In this document: positions 24,261 through 35,229 of the stretch, one piece after another
How positions within the stretch are numbered: position 1 is the first letter of the stretch
How the letters are laid out: each line of letters begins with the position of its first letter
Assembly: GCA_963920665.1 (NCBI GenBank)
Contig: OY987265.1
Location: 7,321,001 to 7,385,000, forward strand
Source: Straminergon stramineum
Taxonomy: Eukaryota; Streptophyta; Bryopsida; Hypnales; Calliergonaceae
DNA length: 64,000 nucleotides
Direction of reading: 5' to 3'
Notes under the pieces: model-generated
What the model saw: only the letters and a program-made list of their open reading frames with translations
Databases searched by the model: none
What the model was told of the DNA's origin: nothing
Made by a program: the position numbers and the translations under genes

Positions 24261-25190
24261 TTAACCCCTAAAGGACCATTGTCCCCTCGTGGGACAAAAT
24301 GGATTTTGGGCAGGTTCCTATGACCTCAATTTTTAGTTAAACTTTCTGAAACTTTCTCATAAGATAGAAAAAATGATTAGCTTCATGGGAATATAATTTT
24401 TATTTCAATCAATGCCCGGGAGCAAAAGTTATGCCATCTTAAACATAATTTTCATGTCACCGGGCAGAAAAATAAATCCACAAAAAATTGAAATTTCATT
24501 TTTAAATTTTTTTTTCTTATAGATTATATTTTTTTCTACATGTGAAGCTTTGATTCATTCCATTTGGATTAGTAATGTGTAAGTTATGAACAATATTGTT
24601 TTTCGGGCAATATGAGCATCTTCTTGAAAAAATAACTTATAGGATTCATTTCTGAATGCAATTTTCACAATTTTTCAAAAAATATTGTTTGACAAAGTTA
24701 AGTTTGTTTGCTAGAACAATCTCACCATTGGGATTATTGAGTTTCAATCCCATCTTAGAGCTATTAACGATTTTTTTTTCATGTAATCTTGGACCTACTT
24801 CTACTTAACAATTTTTTAGAGAATAAAAATCAAGAGTTTTTCTTTTGAAATTTTTTTCCTAGAATATCAACTCAATTCTTCTACACAAAAAAATTTTAAT
24901 TCACAGTCCATAGTGCAAAAAATTTCAACAAAAGGTGGTCAAAGTCATCTGAAATTGTAGGCCAGTGTTCAAAAAAACTTCTTTTTCCAACTTTGAATGC
25001 TAATATCTCTCAATTTGTGCGGTCAAAATTCATGAAATTTTTACCATATGGTCTAAGACAAGTAAAGTACAAGATCCTACAGTTAGATATTTTTGAAGTA
25101 TGTTTTTTGGATTTTATGGGTGAACGCAGCAGAAATGGCAGTTTTGAGTGTTTTTTGACAGAAAAATGGCCTTGATCCTTTAGGGGTTAA
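24261..25190. mobile_element. TTAA-flanked TIR element, family B copy 2
   Basis: TTAA at 24261-24264 and 25187-25190 bound the element. The left end reads CCCCTAAAGGACCATTG and the right end inverts to CCCCTAAAGGATCAAGG, about 16 bp of good inverted repeat. It shares interior segments with the element at 16977-17928. The longest frame (60 codons) matches nothing I know. Confidence 0.78.
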
Positions 25191-25255
25191 TGGGTAAATT
25201 AGTGTGTCATGCGACTAATACAATGAGTGGGTTAAATCATTCAATGTTGTAAGCT

Positions 25256-26208
25256 TTAACCCCTCACCGCCGAAGGCCCAAACAGCTCCAAAAACAACAT
25301 TTCTTTTGAAGTGTTTTAGATATAAATTTCACTTAGTTATAGAGATCTCAATTGTACGATCTTGTAGTGCATTTGTTGTAGATGGCATGCATAAAATTTG
25401 GTGTCATTTGACTGCATTGATTGCAAGATTATAATGTTTTAGTGTTGAAAAAGCATGTTGAAATTTTTCCAAAAATACATTTTGAGGCAAAATTTGGTTT
25501 CTAAATCTACTCAAATGAAGAAACTTGAAACTATGAAGTGATTCAAAATCAGCAAACCAACACGTTGATGAAAAAAAATTTCATTGAATTGACTCATTGT
25601 GTTTGCAATATGGCTTTAAAATGTCAAAAAATAGCAAGAAAAGAAGCAAAAAACACATTAGAAACTAAACCTCCTTCTACTAAAATGCTTCTCTGTCACT
25701 CATAACTTCTTGGATTGATATGAAATTTTATACACACAAACTAGACTAGTATGCACAACTTTTCCATGAAAAATGATTGGAAATGAACATTATATGAAGA
25801 AGAACCAAGTAATCCAAAAATGTCAGGATTTTGAACTTTGAATTGCTCCCAGGCATTCAAAACAATCTAGATTGACATACAAATTCTACCACAATAAGTA
25901 GACTTCAAGGGGAAAATAACCCAACAAATTTTTATTGAAAAAGAACATTAGATGAAGGAGATACAAGCCCCCAAAGTTGCAGCCATCAAATGGAGTTTGA
26001 AGAACTCAAATTGAACGTGTGAACTTCAATTGGCTTCCAAAAATTCAGAAAATATTGGATTGATTTGAAAATTTTACCACACAAACTAGAAGAGAGAGCG
26101 CAAATTCTCCAACAAGATTTATTGAATTTGGACATCGGATGCAAAAGTTACAGCACTTTGAATTTTAGTTGATGACACTTTTCGTCCCCTTCGGCGGTGA
26201 GGGGTTAA
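25256..26208. mobile_element. TTAA-flanked TIR element, family A copy 2
   Basis: TTAA at 25256-25259 and 26205-26208 bound the element. The terminal repeats agree for 16 bases (CCCCTCACCGCCGAAG). The interior is a diverged match of 1279-2244 in the same orientation. It starts only 65 bases after the previous element ends. Confidence 0.8.
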
Positions 26209-26501
26209 TAACATATGGGCTACCGTAGCTGCAGTAAATGGGTTTCCAGAAATCCCAGGCAAACCACCACCCCCTTTACCCCCAAGGGGAAAAATCTCCT
26301 GCCCAACTGGACCACCGGCTTCCCTTCCCGGCCACAGCTTTTGCTGCCGTGCCTTTCAAGTGGTGCTGCCCCCTCCGGCTTTGCAAAGTTTCAGGATAAG
26401 GTCAGCAACTTGTCTTGACACTACGCTAGCCCATAGGGGGCTCTGCTTTTGGTAAGCTTGGCTTCCTTTTCAACCCAACAATTATCTTCCTGCTTGAAAA
26501 T
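26209..26501. other. Short GC-richer island between TTAA elements
   Basis: A 67-codon ATG-less or weakly supported plus-strand frame (26215-26418) rich in Pro, Thr and Ser stands out against AT-rich neighbours. I recognise no family. It may be a remnant of an older insertion. Confidence 0.3.
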
Positions 26502-26930
26502 TTAACCCCTAAACGACGCTGTGGACGTTTTTTGTTTGATGAACGTCAAGGACGTCAAGGAATTCTCCTCTGTAGGACAGAATTGCAACTATTCATCCTC
26601 GGAATTAGGGGTGGAAAGGGGAGATCTTCTACACTGAATAGGGGTATTAAGGGGACCAAAAAATTAAAGGGACTGATTCTAGAAAATTGTAGATGTGTGA
26701 AACAAGATGTACATCACCCAGACACTCCAGTAACTACTCATGTACAATAAAGGTAGATATTTATTTAGTGTGGAATGTCGATTAATTAGTATAGGTCCCC
26801 TTAATAACCATATTCAGTGTACAGTAGTTTGACTCCCAATGAGTATTTCTAGTTTTTTGAAAGTGGATGATGTCACACAGTTCCAAAGTGCCTGATTTCT
26901 ATGGTCACCAGCTTGGCATTCAAGGGTTAA
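26502..26930. mobile_element. TTAA-flanked element, family C, interrupted by a nested MITE
   Basis: TTAA at 26502-26505 and 26927-26930 bound the element. The ends are CCCCTAAACGACG and, inverted, CCCTTGAATGCC, so the inverted repeat is short and imperfect. Without the nested insert it is about 239 bp and matches the 223-bp element at 41233-41455 along most of its length. Confidence 0.7.
26632..26819. mobile_element. Nested 188-bp TA-flanked MITE
   Basis: The left terminus begins CACTGAATAGGGGTATTAAG and the right terminus inverts to CACTGAATATGGTTATTAAG, a TIR of about 26 bp with two mismatches. It is flanked by TA on both sides (26630-26631 and 26820-26821). The copy at 41233-41455 has the uninterrupted site CTTCTACAATAG, i.e. 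a single TA, which marks this as an insertion. A TA duplication fits the Tc1/mariner (Stowaway-like) group. Confidence 0.85.
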
Positions 26931-26944
26931 AAAATAAAAGTGTG

Positions 26945-27178
26945 CCCTGTGCTGTTGCCATAGTCAAAATAAAAGTAAAAGTATTTTTCTAGTTTTTTGG
27001 TTCAAAAAAACTTTGAAATTCAATAACTTTCACACCGTAGGTTGGAATGCCACGAAACAAAGCCCATGTACCCCTCCTCGTAGAGGGCTTTCCAACAGTA
27101 CTGAGCACGCGGCTAGGGGATGCATGGTCTAGGAGATCTCAATATAACAATCAAACAAAACAAAACAAACAAACAACA
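26945..27178 (-). repeat. Dispersed repeat R1, copy 2 (inverted)
   Basis: This is the reverse-complement match of 41020-41235 and 4395-4612. It sits directly beside the family C TTAA element, as does the copy at 41 kb. Confidence 0.75.
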
Positions 27179-27949
27179 TGACTTAATGTATGGACATAAA
27201 ACTAAATAATCATAATAATTATTTTTTTTAATTTTTTTTAAATGAGGGCTAAAGTGAAAACTAACCTACATACATCAAAATAATCAATTCAGTATAATTG
27301 GAGGCACCTTTTTCAAGGGAAACAAAAATAAATAAAAACAAAACAAAACAAAAAGATTTTTTTGTGGTATTAGCAATGGAAAATCAGTAATTTTCAAAAA
27401 ATAAAAATGAAAATAGATGAGATATGTGATTACTATGAATTTTCAAAGTGGGAGCTTCCTAGCTAGGCCTTTGAAAGTGTCACATAGCTTGGTCATATAA
27501 TCAAATTCTAAAAAATCAATAGTCAACCAATCACAATTAAATAAGGGAGTGGGTTTAATGGTACTTTTGGAGACACTTTCAATTGAAGTCTACTTGTTAA
27601 GAATGGGTGCATAGATAGTGCTAGCCTTTTGGATGTTTTCAATTTACACCAAAAATTACATTGATTTTGAAACAACATTGGGGAGCTTATTGAACTTTGT
27701 TGATAATTATCCTTCCTTCCTTATAATCCATGGCCAAGGAGAATTGATCCCATATTACTATGGTCATTGTTGACTATAGAAAGAAAGAATAAACCTATCG
27801 GTTCTATAATTAGAGTATTTTGGTGACTATCTTAGTTATCGGGGACAATGTCCTTTCAAAGTGCACCCTAGAAGGATGCCATGGACATGAAGTGTCCAAA
27901 GGATGACTTCACATGAGACTATTGGACCGAAAAAAAATGATTTTTTTAT
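27179..27949. other. AT-rich intergenic DNA, no gene seen
   Basis: There is no open frame of interest, and I recognise no repeat structure. Confidence 0.5.
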
Positions 27950-28540
27950 CTAGTATATTCTTTGAAAGTTGCTTCAATACATTTCTAATGAATAGTATTG
28001 TAAATTCCCTCACTATAGTATTATTGACTTTTCTAAAGAAGAAGTGATGCTTGATCCATGGATCACCTTTGTAGTATATTTTGGTCATTTCTTGCTATAA
28101 ATTCTTGATGTGAATTTTAGCCATAAAACGATGTTTTTGAATTTGAGTCCAAATAATGGAATGAAGCTTATCAATTGTAGTTTCTACTCAAATTTGAAAC
28201 ATTTGTAAATTTTAGTATTTTGTAGCTATATGAACTTTGAAGATATAACCATTGTTTGTTTATTTTCTAATTTTAGAATGATACAATAAATTTGATTTAT
28301 ATCATGATGTTATAAGCTATAATATACATGTATGGTGAAATTTTCAGATTTTTTGAGCATATTTTGTATTTGATATGATTTTTTTTTTTAAATTCATAAA
28401 AAATTCTTATTAATTTCAATTTTTTTCAATTTTTTTTTCAATTTTACTAAATATATTAGACCTATGGTATCATTTTTGAAAAATAAATATAAAATTTTCC
28501 ATTCATATTTAGTTACAAAATGGCAACAATAGAGTGATGG
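27950..28540 (+). repeat. Dispersed repeat R3, copy 1
   Basis: Long collinear similarity to 55800-56390 is seen by eye. Shared landmarks are 'gaatagtattg', 'gtattattgactttt', 'catttcttgctat', 'gatgtttttgaatt' and 'gagtccaa'. The type of element is unknown. Confidence 0.7.
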
Positions 28541-28611
28541 AAAGTAAGGCTTGAAATTAGTGATCATGAGCCCATCCTTCTAGGATTCATTAGATGAAAT
28601 TCAGCTCCTGT

Positions 28612-28870
28612 TAAGGGTTGTGAGTTCCCAAGAGTTCCTGCGAGTTCCCCTATGTTCTCAGACTGTGGGAACATAGCCACAACAGTTGGCTGACTGGCCG
28701 AAGGTTTGCCACGTCAGATAATAATTTAAATATTATTTTTTGAAAAAAAATATTTATTTATTTTTTAAATAATATTTTCATATATTTTTTCATTTTTTCA
28801 TATTTTTTTAATCTGGCCAGAACTGTCTGGTTCCCAGCATGGGGAACTAGCCTAAAACAGCCCTCCAATC
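28612..28870. repeat. Possible AT-rich MITE, copy 2
   Basis: It has GAGTTCCC motifs on the left, TTTGCCACGTCAG inside, an AT-rich centre and GGGGAACTAG on the right, resembling the block at 4655-4930. Ends are not defined. Confidence 0.35.
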
Positions 28871-29074
28871 CTGCTGAAAAACATCTAATGAAGGTAGTTA
28901 CCCACTTGAGAGTCCAAATGTGAGATTTTCCCATCACTAACTCATTCCTCTTTATCTTTCTATTTCCAAGAAAATGGACAAACTACATGTAATCGACACA
29001 CTGTAAAACCATGGGTGCTAGCATATGAGCATAAGATTTTTAGTCCATGAGCTTAGGAGCCTAGGCTTCTATGT

Positions 29075-29420
29075 AATTGATACCTATATTATATGTATCT
29101 TTCATAGTTATAAGATGTTTATAATTATAGGTGTCTATGTTGTAGATATCTATGTTATAAGCACCTTCCATGGTTATAGGATGTTAATATTATAAGTGTC
29201 TATGTTGTAAGTACCTATGTTATAAGCACCTTCCATGGTTATAGGATGTTTATATAATAAGTGCCTAATTATATTATGGGTGTCTATATTTTAGGTACCT
29301 ATATTATATTGTAGGTATCTATGTTATGACACCTTACATGGTTATAGGGTACTCATATTCTGAGTATGTATATTATAAACACCTTCTATAGCTATAGAAT
29401 ATCTACTTACACCTAGGTTC
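29075..29420. repeat. Degenerate tandem array, ~65-bp period
   Basis: The segment GCACCTTCCATGGTTATAGG occurs at 29161 and again 65 bases later, with diverged copies near 29330 and 29380. Intervening sequence alternates 'tgtctatgttgtaag' and 'tacctatgttataag'. Confidence 0.8.
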
Positions 29421-29747
29421 ATAGGCTTTCATTTTTAGGCTCACGTACTAGCATTGTTGAATGCAAAACTAAGGTGGGTACTTCCAAAATCATCCCTTTC
29501 ACTCATGGTTGTCATAGTGGACAGACATCCGGTTTGCCCGTCTGTCTGATTTGCCCGTTCGTTAGAGGTCTCACCCGTTCGATACAGTCAACATAAAATT
29601 GACTTTATGAAAACAAAAAAATAGGCCACGTGGATGCCACATGGATTCTGGAACATGTAGGGCGCGGACAGGATCGTCAAGGCGTGGACGCCATCGTCAA
29701 GGCGCGGACAGGATTTACATATGCTAAATTAATATGCTTTTACATAT

Positions 29748-30075
29748 TTCCATTTCATATTTCATATTCCATATTCCATATTCCATATTCCATATTCCAA
29801 GTCACTCCAACACTCCATATTTTTTTTAATGTTACATCATATCACTGTAACACCCAAATCATTTCCATATCCAAATCAATCCACCATTCCATATTTTTTG
29901 GGGGTGTTAAATTACACCATTGTAACACCCAAACCACTTCCATGTCCAAATCACTCCACCATTCCATAAATTTTTTGGGTGTTACATCATATCACACTAA
30001 CACCCAAACCATTTCCATATTCGAAAGCACTCCACCATTCATATTTCTTTTAATGTTAGATTATATAACTCCTTA
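29748..30075. repeat. ATTCCAT microsatellite followed by ~75-bp tandem units
   Basis: A 7-base ATTCCAT run (29748-29800) is followed by about four units of roughly 75 bp. Each has CCACCATTCCATA, a TGTTA segment, TAACACCCAAA and TTCCATATCCAAA. The 148-codon frame across it is a translation of the repeat and is not a gene. Confidence 0.85.
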
Positions 30076-30449
30076 AAAATAATTGGCCACTCTAAAATAA
30101 ATTGGTATACTTTTTAAAAGCTTGGGTCACTCCATCTCCCCTTTTGGACATTCATTTTTAAAGCACACTTCCATTCCAAGTCACTGCCCTTATTTTTTTG
30201 GTGGAATCATTCCCTTTCCTATTTTTTTGGCATCATTACCAAAAGTCTTTTATTTTCATTCAATGCCACTTGTGTAGGGTGGAATGATTTTTTTTTCCTA
30301 TTTTATTTTCTGTGATTAGCAAAAATGTTCCATCTCTACCCGAGGCCATTTATTTATTGTTGATCATTCCCATTCATTTCATTTTTTGCTTCATTAGCAA
30401 AACTCTTTCATCCCAAGTGAATTCCATTTATTTTTTGTGGTATCCCAAC

Positions 30450-31370
30450 TCTATCTGAATTGAATTGGATTAGGATTCAATGGGGATAAAATTTAGGTAA
30501 GGAAATGAAATGTCATTGAGTTGAAATAGGATTCAAATATTCAATGATAAAAAAAAAATTAGGAGAAGAAATGTAATGTCATTTAATTGGAATAGGATTT
30601 AATGATAAAAACATTTAGGGAATGAAATTAAATGTCATTGAATTGGAGTAGGATTCATTTCCAATCAATGACGAAAACCAGGGAAGGGAAAGAAATGTCA
30701 ATCCATTGGAATGTAAGTGCATTTTAAATGTTAATAAAAGCAAACAAATGTGAAAGAGATATGAAACAAATCTTATTTTTGATTACCTATTTTTTCATAT
30801 GAGAAATAGGAAGTGAATGGAAAGACTCCAATTTGGTACCATAAAAAACATTTATTATTGAGCTGGGATGGAAGAATTTTGCTAATGAGTAAAAAAAATA
30901 GGAAAGGGAATGATGGAACAAAAAAAAGCTTGCTTAAAGTTGGAATAAAAGAGTTTTAGGAATAAATGAAGGAAAAAAAATGGAAAGCAAAAAAAATAGG
31001 AAAGGAAATGACGCAACAAATAAATATTGGCATGGAGTTGGAATAAAAGAGTTTTAGGAATTAATTAAGAAAAAAATAGGAAAGCAAAAGAAAATAGGAA
31101 AGGAAGTGAGTTGGATGAATAAATATTGTCATGGAGTTCAAATTAAAGAGTTTTAGGAATTAATGAAGAAAAAAATGGTGGACCAAAAAACAGAGGGCAA
31201 GTAGTTGAAATGGAAGTGTTTAAAGAGTTCATGAAGCCAAAAAGAAAATTGAATGATTTACAAAAAAATTAACGGCATTGAGGTGGGATGGAAGAGTTTT
31301 AGGAATGAAGCCCCCCAAGATAGGAAAGGGAATGATGGAATTAAAAATTCAAGTGACATATTGAAGGCCT
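30450..31370. repeat. Purine-rich degenerate array, first block
   Basis: There are loosely repeated units built from ATTGAATTGG or GAGTTGGAAT, GAGTTTTAGGAAT and AAAAAATAGGAAAGG(G)AATGA. Strand asymmetry is strong, with purines on the plus strand from about 30890. The same unit fills 33640-35010. Confidence 0.75.
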
Positions 31371-31576
31371 AGAATTTTTTTTTAACTCCCTACTATTTCT
31401 TTCATTTTAAACAAAATGTGGTTTTACCCTTTTATCTAGTACACTACATTTCCAAAACATTTCCTAAATATTTCCTCAAAGTGTCCTAAACACTTTAGAA
31501 TTTAGAGTCTTTTTTTTACACCCTAAACTATTTGTTGGTTCAAAGTAGTTTGAAGTGTTACAAGAAGTAAGGAAAA

Positions 31577-31800
31577 ACATTTTCCACCACAACGAAGGCG
31601 ACATGCTCTTCCATGAAGTTTCTTCCAAATCTTAGTCAATGGAGCTCTTTATTTGGCATCTTGCTTTCATTGTCTTGTCGGAATCCAAAACAAGTTGTTC
31701 AGGCTATAATTAATGGTTCCCCCGCTCCAAAAAAAGGAAGGACTGAAGGATGTCAAGCCCAAGCGCACTTCAAAGTCCTGCCTCCTCATTTGTGTAAAAA
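31577..31800. repeat. Repeat module B, copy 1
   Basis: It is nearly identical by eye to 35010-35215, including GACATGCTCTTC, GGAGCTCTTTATTTGGCATC and GAAGGACTGAAGGATGTCAA. In both places it joins a purine-rich array to the GC-rich compound satellite. Confidence 0.85.
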
Positions 31801-31829
31801 AATAAAATAAAATAAAAAATCTTGCCTCC

Positions 31830-32385
31830 TATGCTGGATGAGCACGTCCACACCCTAGAGTCTACACCCTGACTTCAAGTCCACGCTTTGACTTCAAGTC
31901 CACACTATGGAGTCTGTGATTCAGCTGTGCTCTCTCAAGTTCTTCCGCCTCTGTGAATTGTCCGCTTTGGAGTCCGCGCCCTGACACAGCCCATTCAGCG
32001 AAAACATTTGTGAGAGAAAGCGTTCTTGTCTCTCCATGAATATGAGGACTCTAAAGCAAGGTGTGACAGCATTTAATGTTTCCCTCTTTCCATGAAAAGG
32101 GGAGACACCATCTTCTAAGACTATTAAATAGAAAGAAGGAGGGATCCCATGCCTAGTACATCCCCATGTGCGCACCCACATTTCTGTAGTGGAGTTTCGC
32201 CCTAGAGTCCGCACCCTGAAGTCCGCGCCCTGTTATGGAGTCCGCGCCCTAAAGTCCACGCCCTGGAGTCCGTGCCCTAAAGTCCACGCCCTGGAGTCCG
32301 TGCCCTAACTTGGAGTCCCCGCCTTGGAGTCCCCGCCCTATGATGACGTCCACACCCTAAGTAGCGCTAGCGTAGTGAAGTTCCA
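31830..32385. repeat. GC-rich compound satellite, first block (one A module)
   Basis: Units of about 14 bp (AGTCCGCGCCCTG and variants with ACTTCAAGTCC) flank one copy of the ~290-bp module A at about 31915-32200. This repeats the structure seen more fully at 35230-37640. Confidence 0.85.
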
Positions 32386-33639
32386 CCCTCCAACTTCTTG
32401 AATTATTGTGGCGAAGGGTTTCAAGAGTGCACGGTTTAGGGTTTTGGGTTTTAGTTCTGGGTTTACAGTTTGAGTTAATGGCTTAGGGTTGAATTAAATA
32501 ACAAATAGATGTAGCAATGACCTTTAGAAAAGAACCCTTCTCATGCATTGAAATCAATATAACTTGTAAGTTCATGTGAAAATCAATTTCTTGTACCAAT
32601 GAATCGTAATCATGGATTGGCATTCAGAATCATTCTACTTCAATTTAACTTGTACGTTCAATTAAGCAACAGTCCCTTGTGCCAAGTAATAAAAAAAATG
32701 AATCCCTTTACATTTTTTTTTTTAACAAATGGAAAGAATCATTGCATAAAAAAAAATACACAACAGGCCAAGCCACAAAGGCTAGACAATGAAGAGATAT
32801 GAGCAAAAACAAACAATCCCTTTACATTTAGAAGAAAATGTAACTTGTAATTTCTCGTTTCCAAAATAAATTTCTTTTAGTTAATATGCCTCAAATTGAA
32901 TCCTTTATTATGAATAATGGATTTGAAGAAATAAAACCTATGGGTTCATTAATAAAATTCATTCTATCAATTATTCCAAAAACCCTTATACCAAGCATTT
33001 TCAAATATTAGTCCCTTCACGTGAATCCAAAAGAATGGAAGATCTGAGCTTCCATTCAAAATCCATTCCTTCTAGCTATTTTTTTAGAAATGGTTCCCTT
33101 CCAAGTTATCCAACCCCCCAAAATGGCATTGACTTCAAATGTAAGTGCTTTGAAATTCAATGCCCCTAACGAGGGATGGGGTCACCCAAACTTTCGTAAA
33201 TTTAATTTCAGTATGATTCAAAACTTTAGTTACAATTTAGAATGTTTGAGCCTAAGGGCCTAAATTCCAAACACAAATACTTGAATTTGCTTTTTTGCTA
33301 AAATATAATTCTAGCAAAGAAAAACGGGGAGAAAGAAATCCAAGGAAGAGAATTCAAGGCAAGCAAGGAATCCAAGGGTAGGATCTGATGTAAGGCCCTA
33401 CAATTCTATTTTATACAAAATTGGGACCTAAATGGATAGGAAATTTTTTTTTAACTATTTTTCTTTTTATTAAAGAGTCTTTTGCCCCATGTACCATAAA
33501 CAAATGGGTTAAATTTTTCTACTCAAGATTTAATGCAAAGTATCCATTGTCATTCTTGATTTTCTAATGCATGTGATGGCCTTTAACTTCATATTTTTTT
33601 TATTATCTATTTTTTTATGACATGTGAAGAGAATGGAAA
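32386..33639. other. AT-rich DNA with degenerate telomere-like tract
   Basis: At 32429-32490 there are GGTTTAGGG, GGGTTT and GGCTTAGGG motifs like the plant telomere unit TTTAGGG, but not in register. The rest shows no gene. Confidence 0.45.
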
Positions 33640-35010
33640 TGTATTGTAAAAAAATTTATCATTGAGTTGGAATGGAGTTGGGATGGAGTGACCCTAAAGA
33701 TTTAATGCAAGGTGTCAATTGCCAATGTTGATTTTCTAATGCATATGATAGCCTTCAACCTCAATTTTTTTCTTACCTATTTTGTGTATATGACATGCAA
33801 AGAGAATGGAAAGACTTCAATTTGATACCGTAAAAATAATTTATCATTGAGTTGGGATACCACAAAACTAAATGGCCTTGAGTTGGAATGTAAGAGTTTT
33901 GCTAATCAAGCCAAAAAAAATAGGGAGTGAATGATATACAAAAAATAAAGTGCATTGAGTTGGGATGGAACAATTTTGCTAATCAAGCCAAAAAAAATTA
34001 GGGAGGGAATGATATACAAAAAATAAAGGGCATTGGGATGGCATGGAATAATGTTGGAAATGAAGCCCAAAAAAAATTAGGAAGTAAATGATATACCAAA
34101 AAATAAATGGCATTGAGTTGGGATAGAATAATCTTGCAAATCAAACCAAAAAAAATTAGAAAGGGTTTAGGGAATACAAAAATTAAATCATTTCAATGGC
34201 CTTGGGGCTTGGGTTGGAATGGAGCAATTTTGCTAATCAAGCCCAAAAAAACTAGGAAGGGAATAATAATGCCATTTAGTTTTTGTATAACTTGGGATGG
34301 AACAACTTTCCTAATCAAGCAAATAAACCAGGAAAGGGAATTAATCCACCCCCCAAAAATGGCATGGAAGTGTTTAGGAATCCAAAGCCAAAAAAAATAG
34401 GAAAGGGAATGGTGGAACAAAAAACAAATGGCATTCAATTGAAATGGAAGTGTTTAAAGAGTTCATGAAGCCAAAAAAAAAAAGAATGGCATTGAGGTGG
34501 GATGGAAGAGTTTTAGGAATGAAGCAAACACAAAAAAAAGGAAAGATAATGATGGAACAAAAAATTAATGGCTTTGAATTGGGGAGGGAGAATTTTAGGA
34601 AATAAGCAAAAATGGAATAGGAAAGGGAATGATTCAACAAATAAAGATCGACATGGAGTTGGAAGAAAACTAGAAAAGACTCTTGCTAAATAATGAAGCA
34701 AAACAAAATAGAAAAGGTGATGATTCAACCAATAAAAAAAAGAACTATGAATTGGGATGGGAGAGTTTTAGGAATGATCCAAAAAAATAGGGAAAGGAAT
34801 GATGGAACAAAAAATGAGCATTTGGCTTTGAGTTGGGATGGGAGAGTTTTAGGAACAAAATAGAAGAAAGAATGATTCAACCAAAAGAAAAAAAATTAGT
34901 ATAAGTTGGAATGTGAGAGTTTTAGGAATGAAGCCAAAAAAATAGGACAGAGAATGATCCCAATGCAAATGAATGGCATAGAGTTGGGATGGGAGAGCTT
35001 TGCTAACATC
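33640..35010. repeat. Purine-rich degenerate array, second block
   Basis: More than ten units of roughly 80-90 bp follow the pattern GGCATTGAGTTGGGATGG, GAGTTTTAGGAATGAAGC, AAAAAATAGGAAAGGGAATG. Frames on either strand only translate the repeat. Confidence 0.85.
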
Positions 35011-35215
35011 TTTCACCACAATGAAGGGGACATGCTCTTCTATGAAGTTTCTTCCAAATCTTAGTCAGTGGAGCTCTTTATTTGGCATCTTGCTTTCATT
35101 GTCTTGTCGGAATCCAAAACAAGTTGTTTAGGCTATAATTAATGGTTCCCCCGCTCCAAAAAAAGGAAGGACTGAAGGATGTCAAGCCCAAGCACATTTC
35201 AAAGTCCTCCCTCCT
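35010..35215. repeat. Repeat module B, copy 2
   Basis: This is the second copy of 31577-31800 in the same orientation and the same position between a purine-rich array and the GC-rich satellite. The pair shows that the whole compound block was duplicated. Confidence 0.85.
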
Positions 35216-35229
35216 GTGCTGGACGAGCA

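Noticed and set aside
29630..30076. 148-codon plus-strand frame
   Set aside because: It is a translation of the ATTCCAT microsatellite and ~75-bp tandem units, with repeated HHSI and ISIS-type peptides.
34107..34728. Several 60-97-codon frames on both strands
   Set aside because: All arise from the purine-rich tandem array and share its repeat unit.
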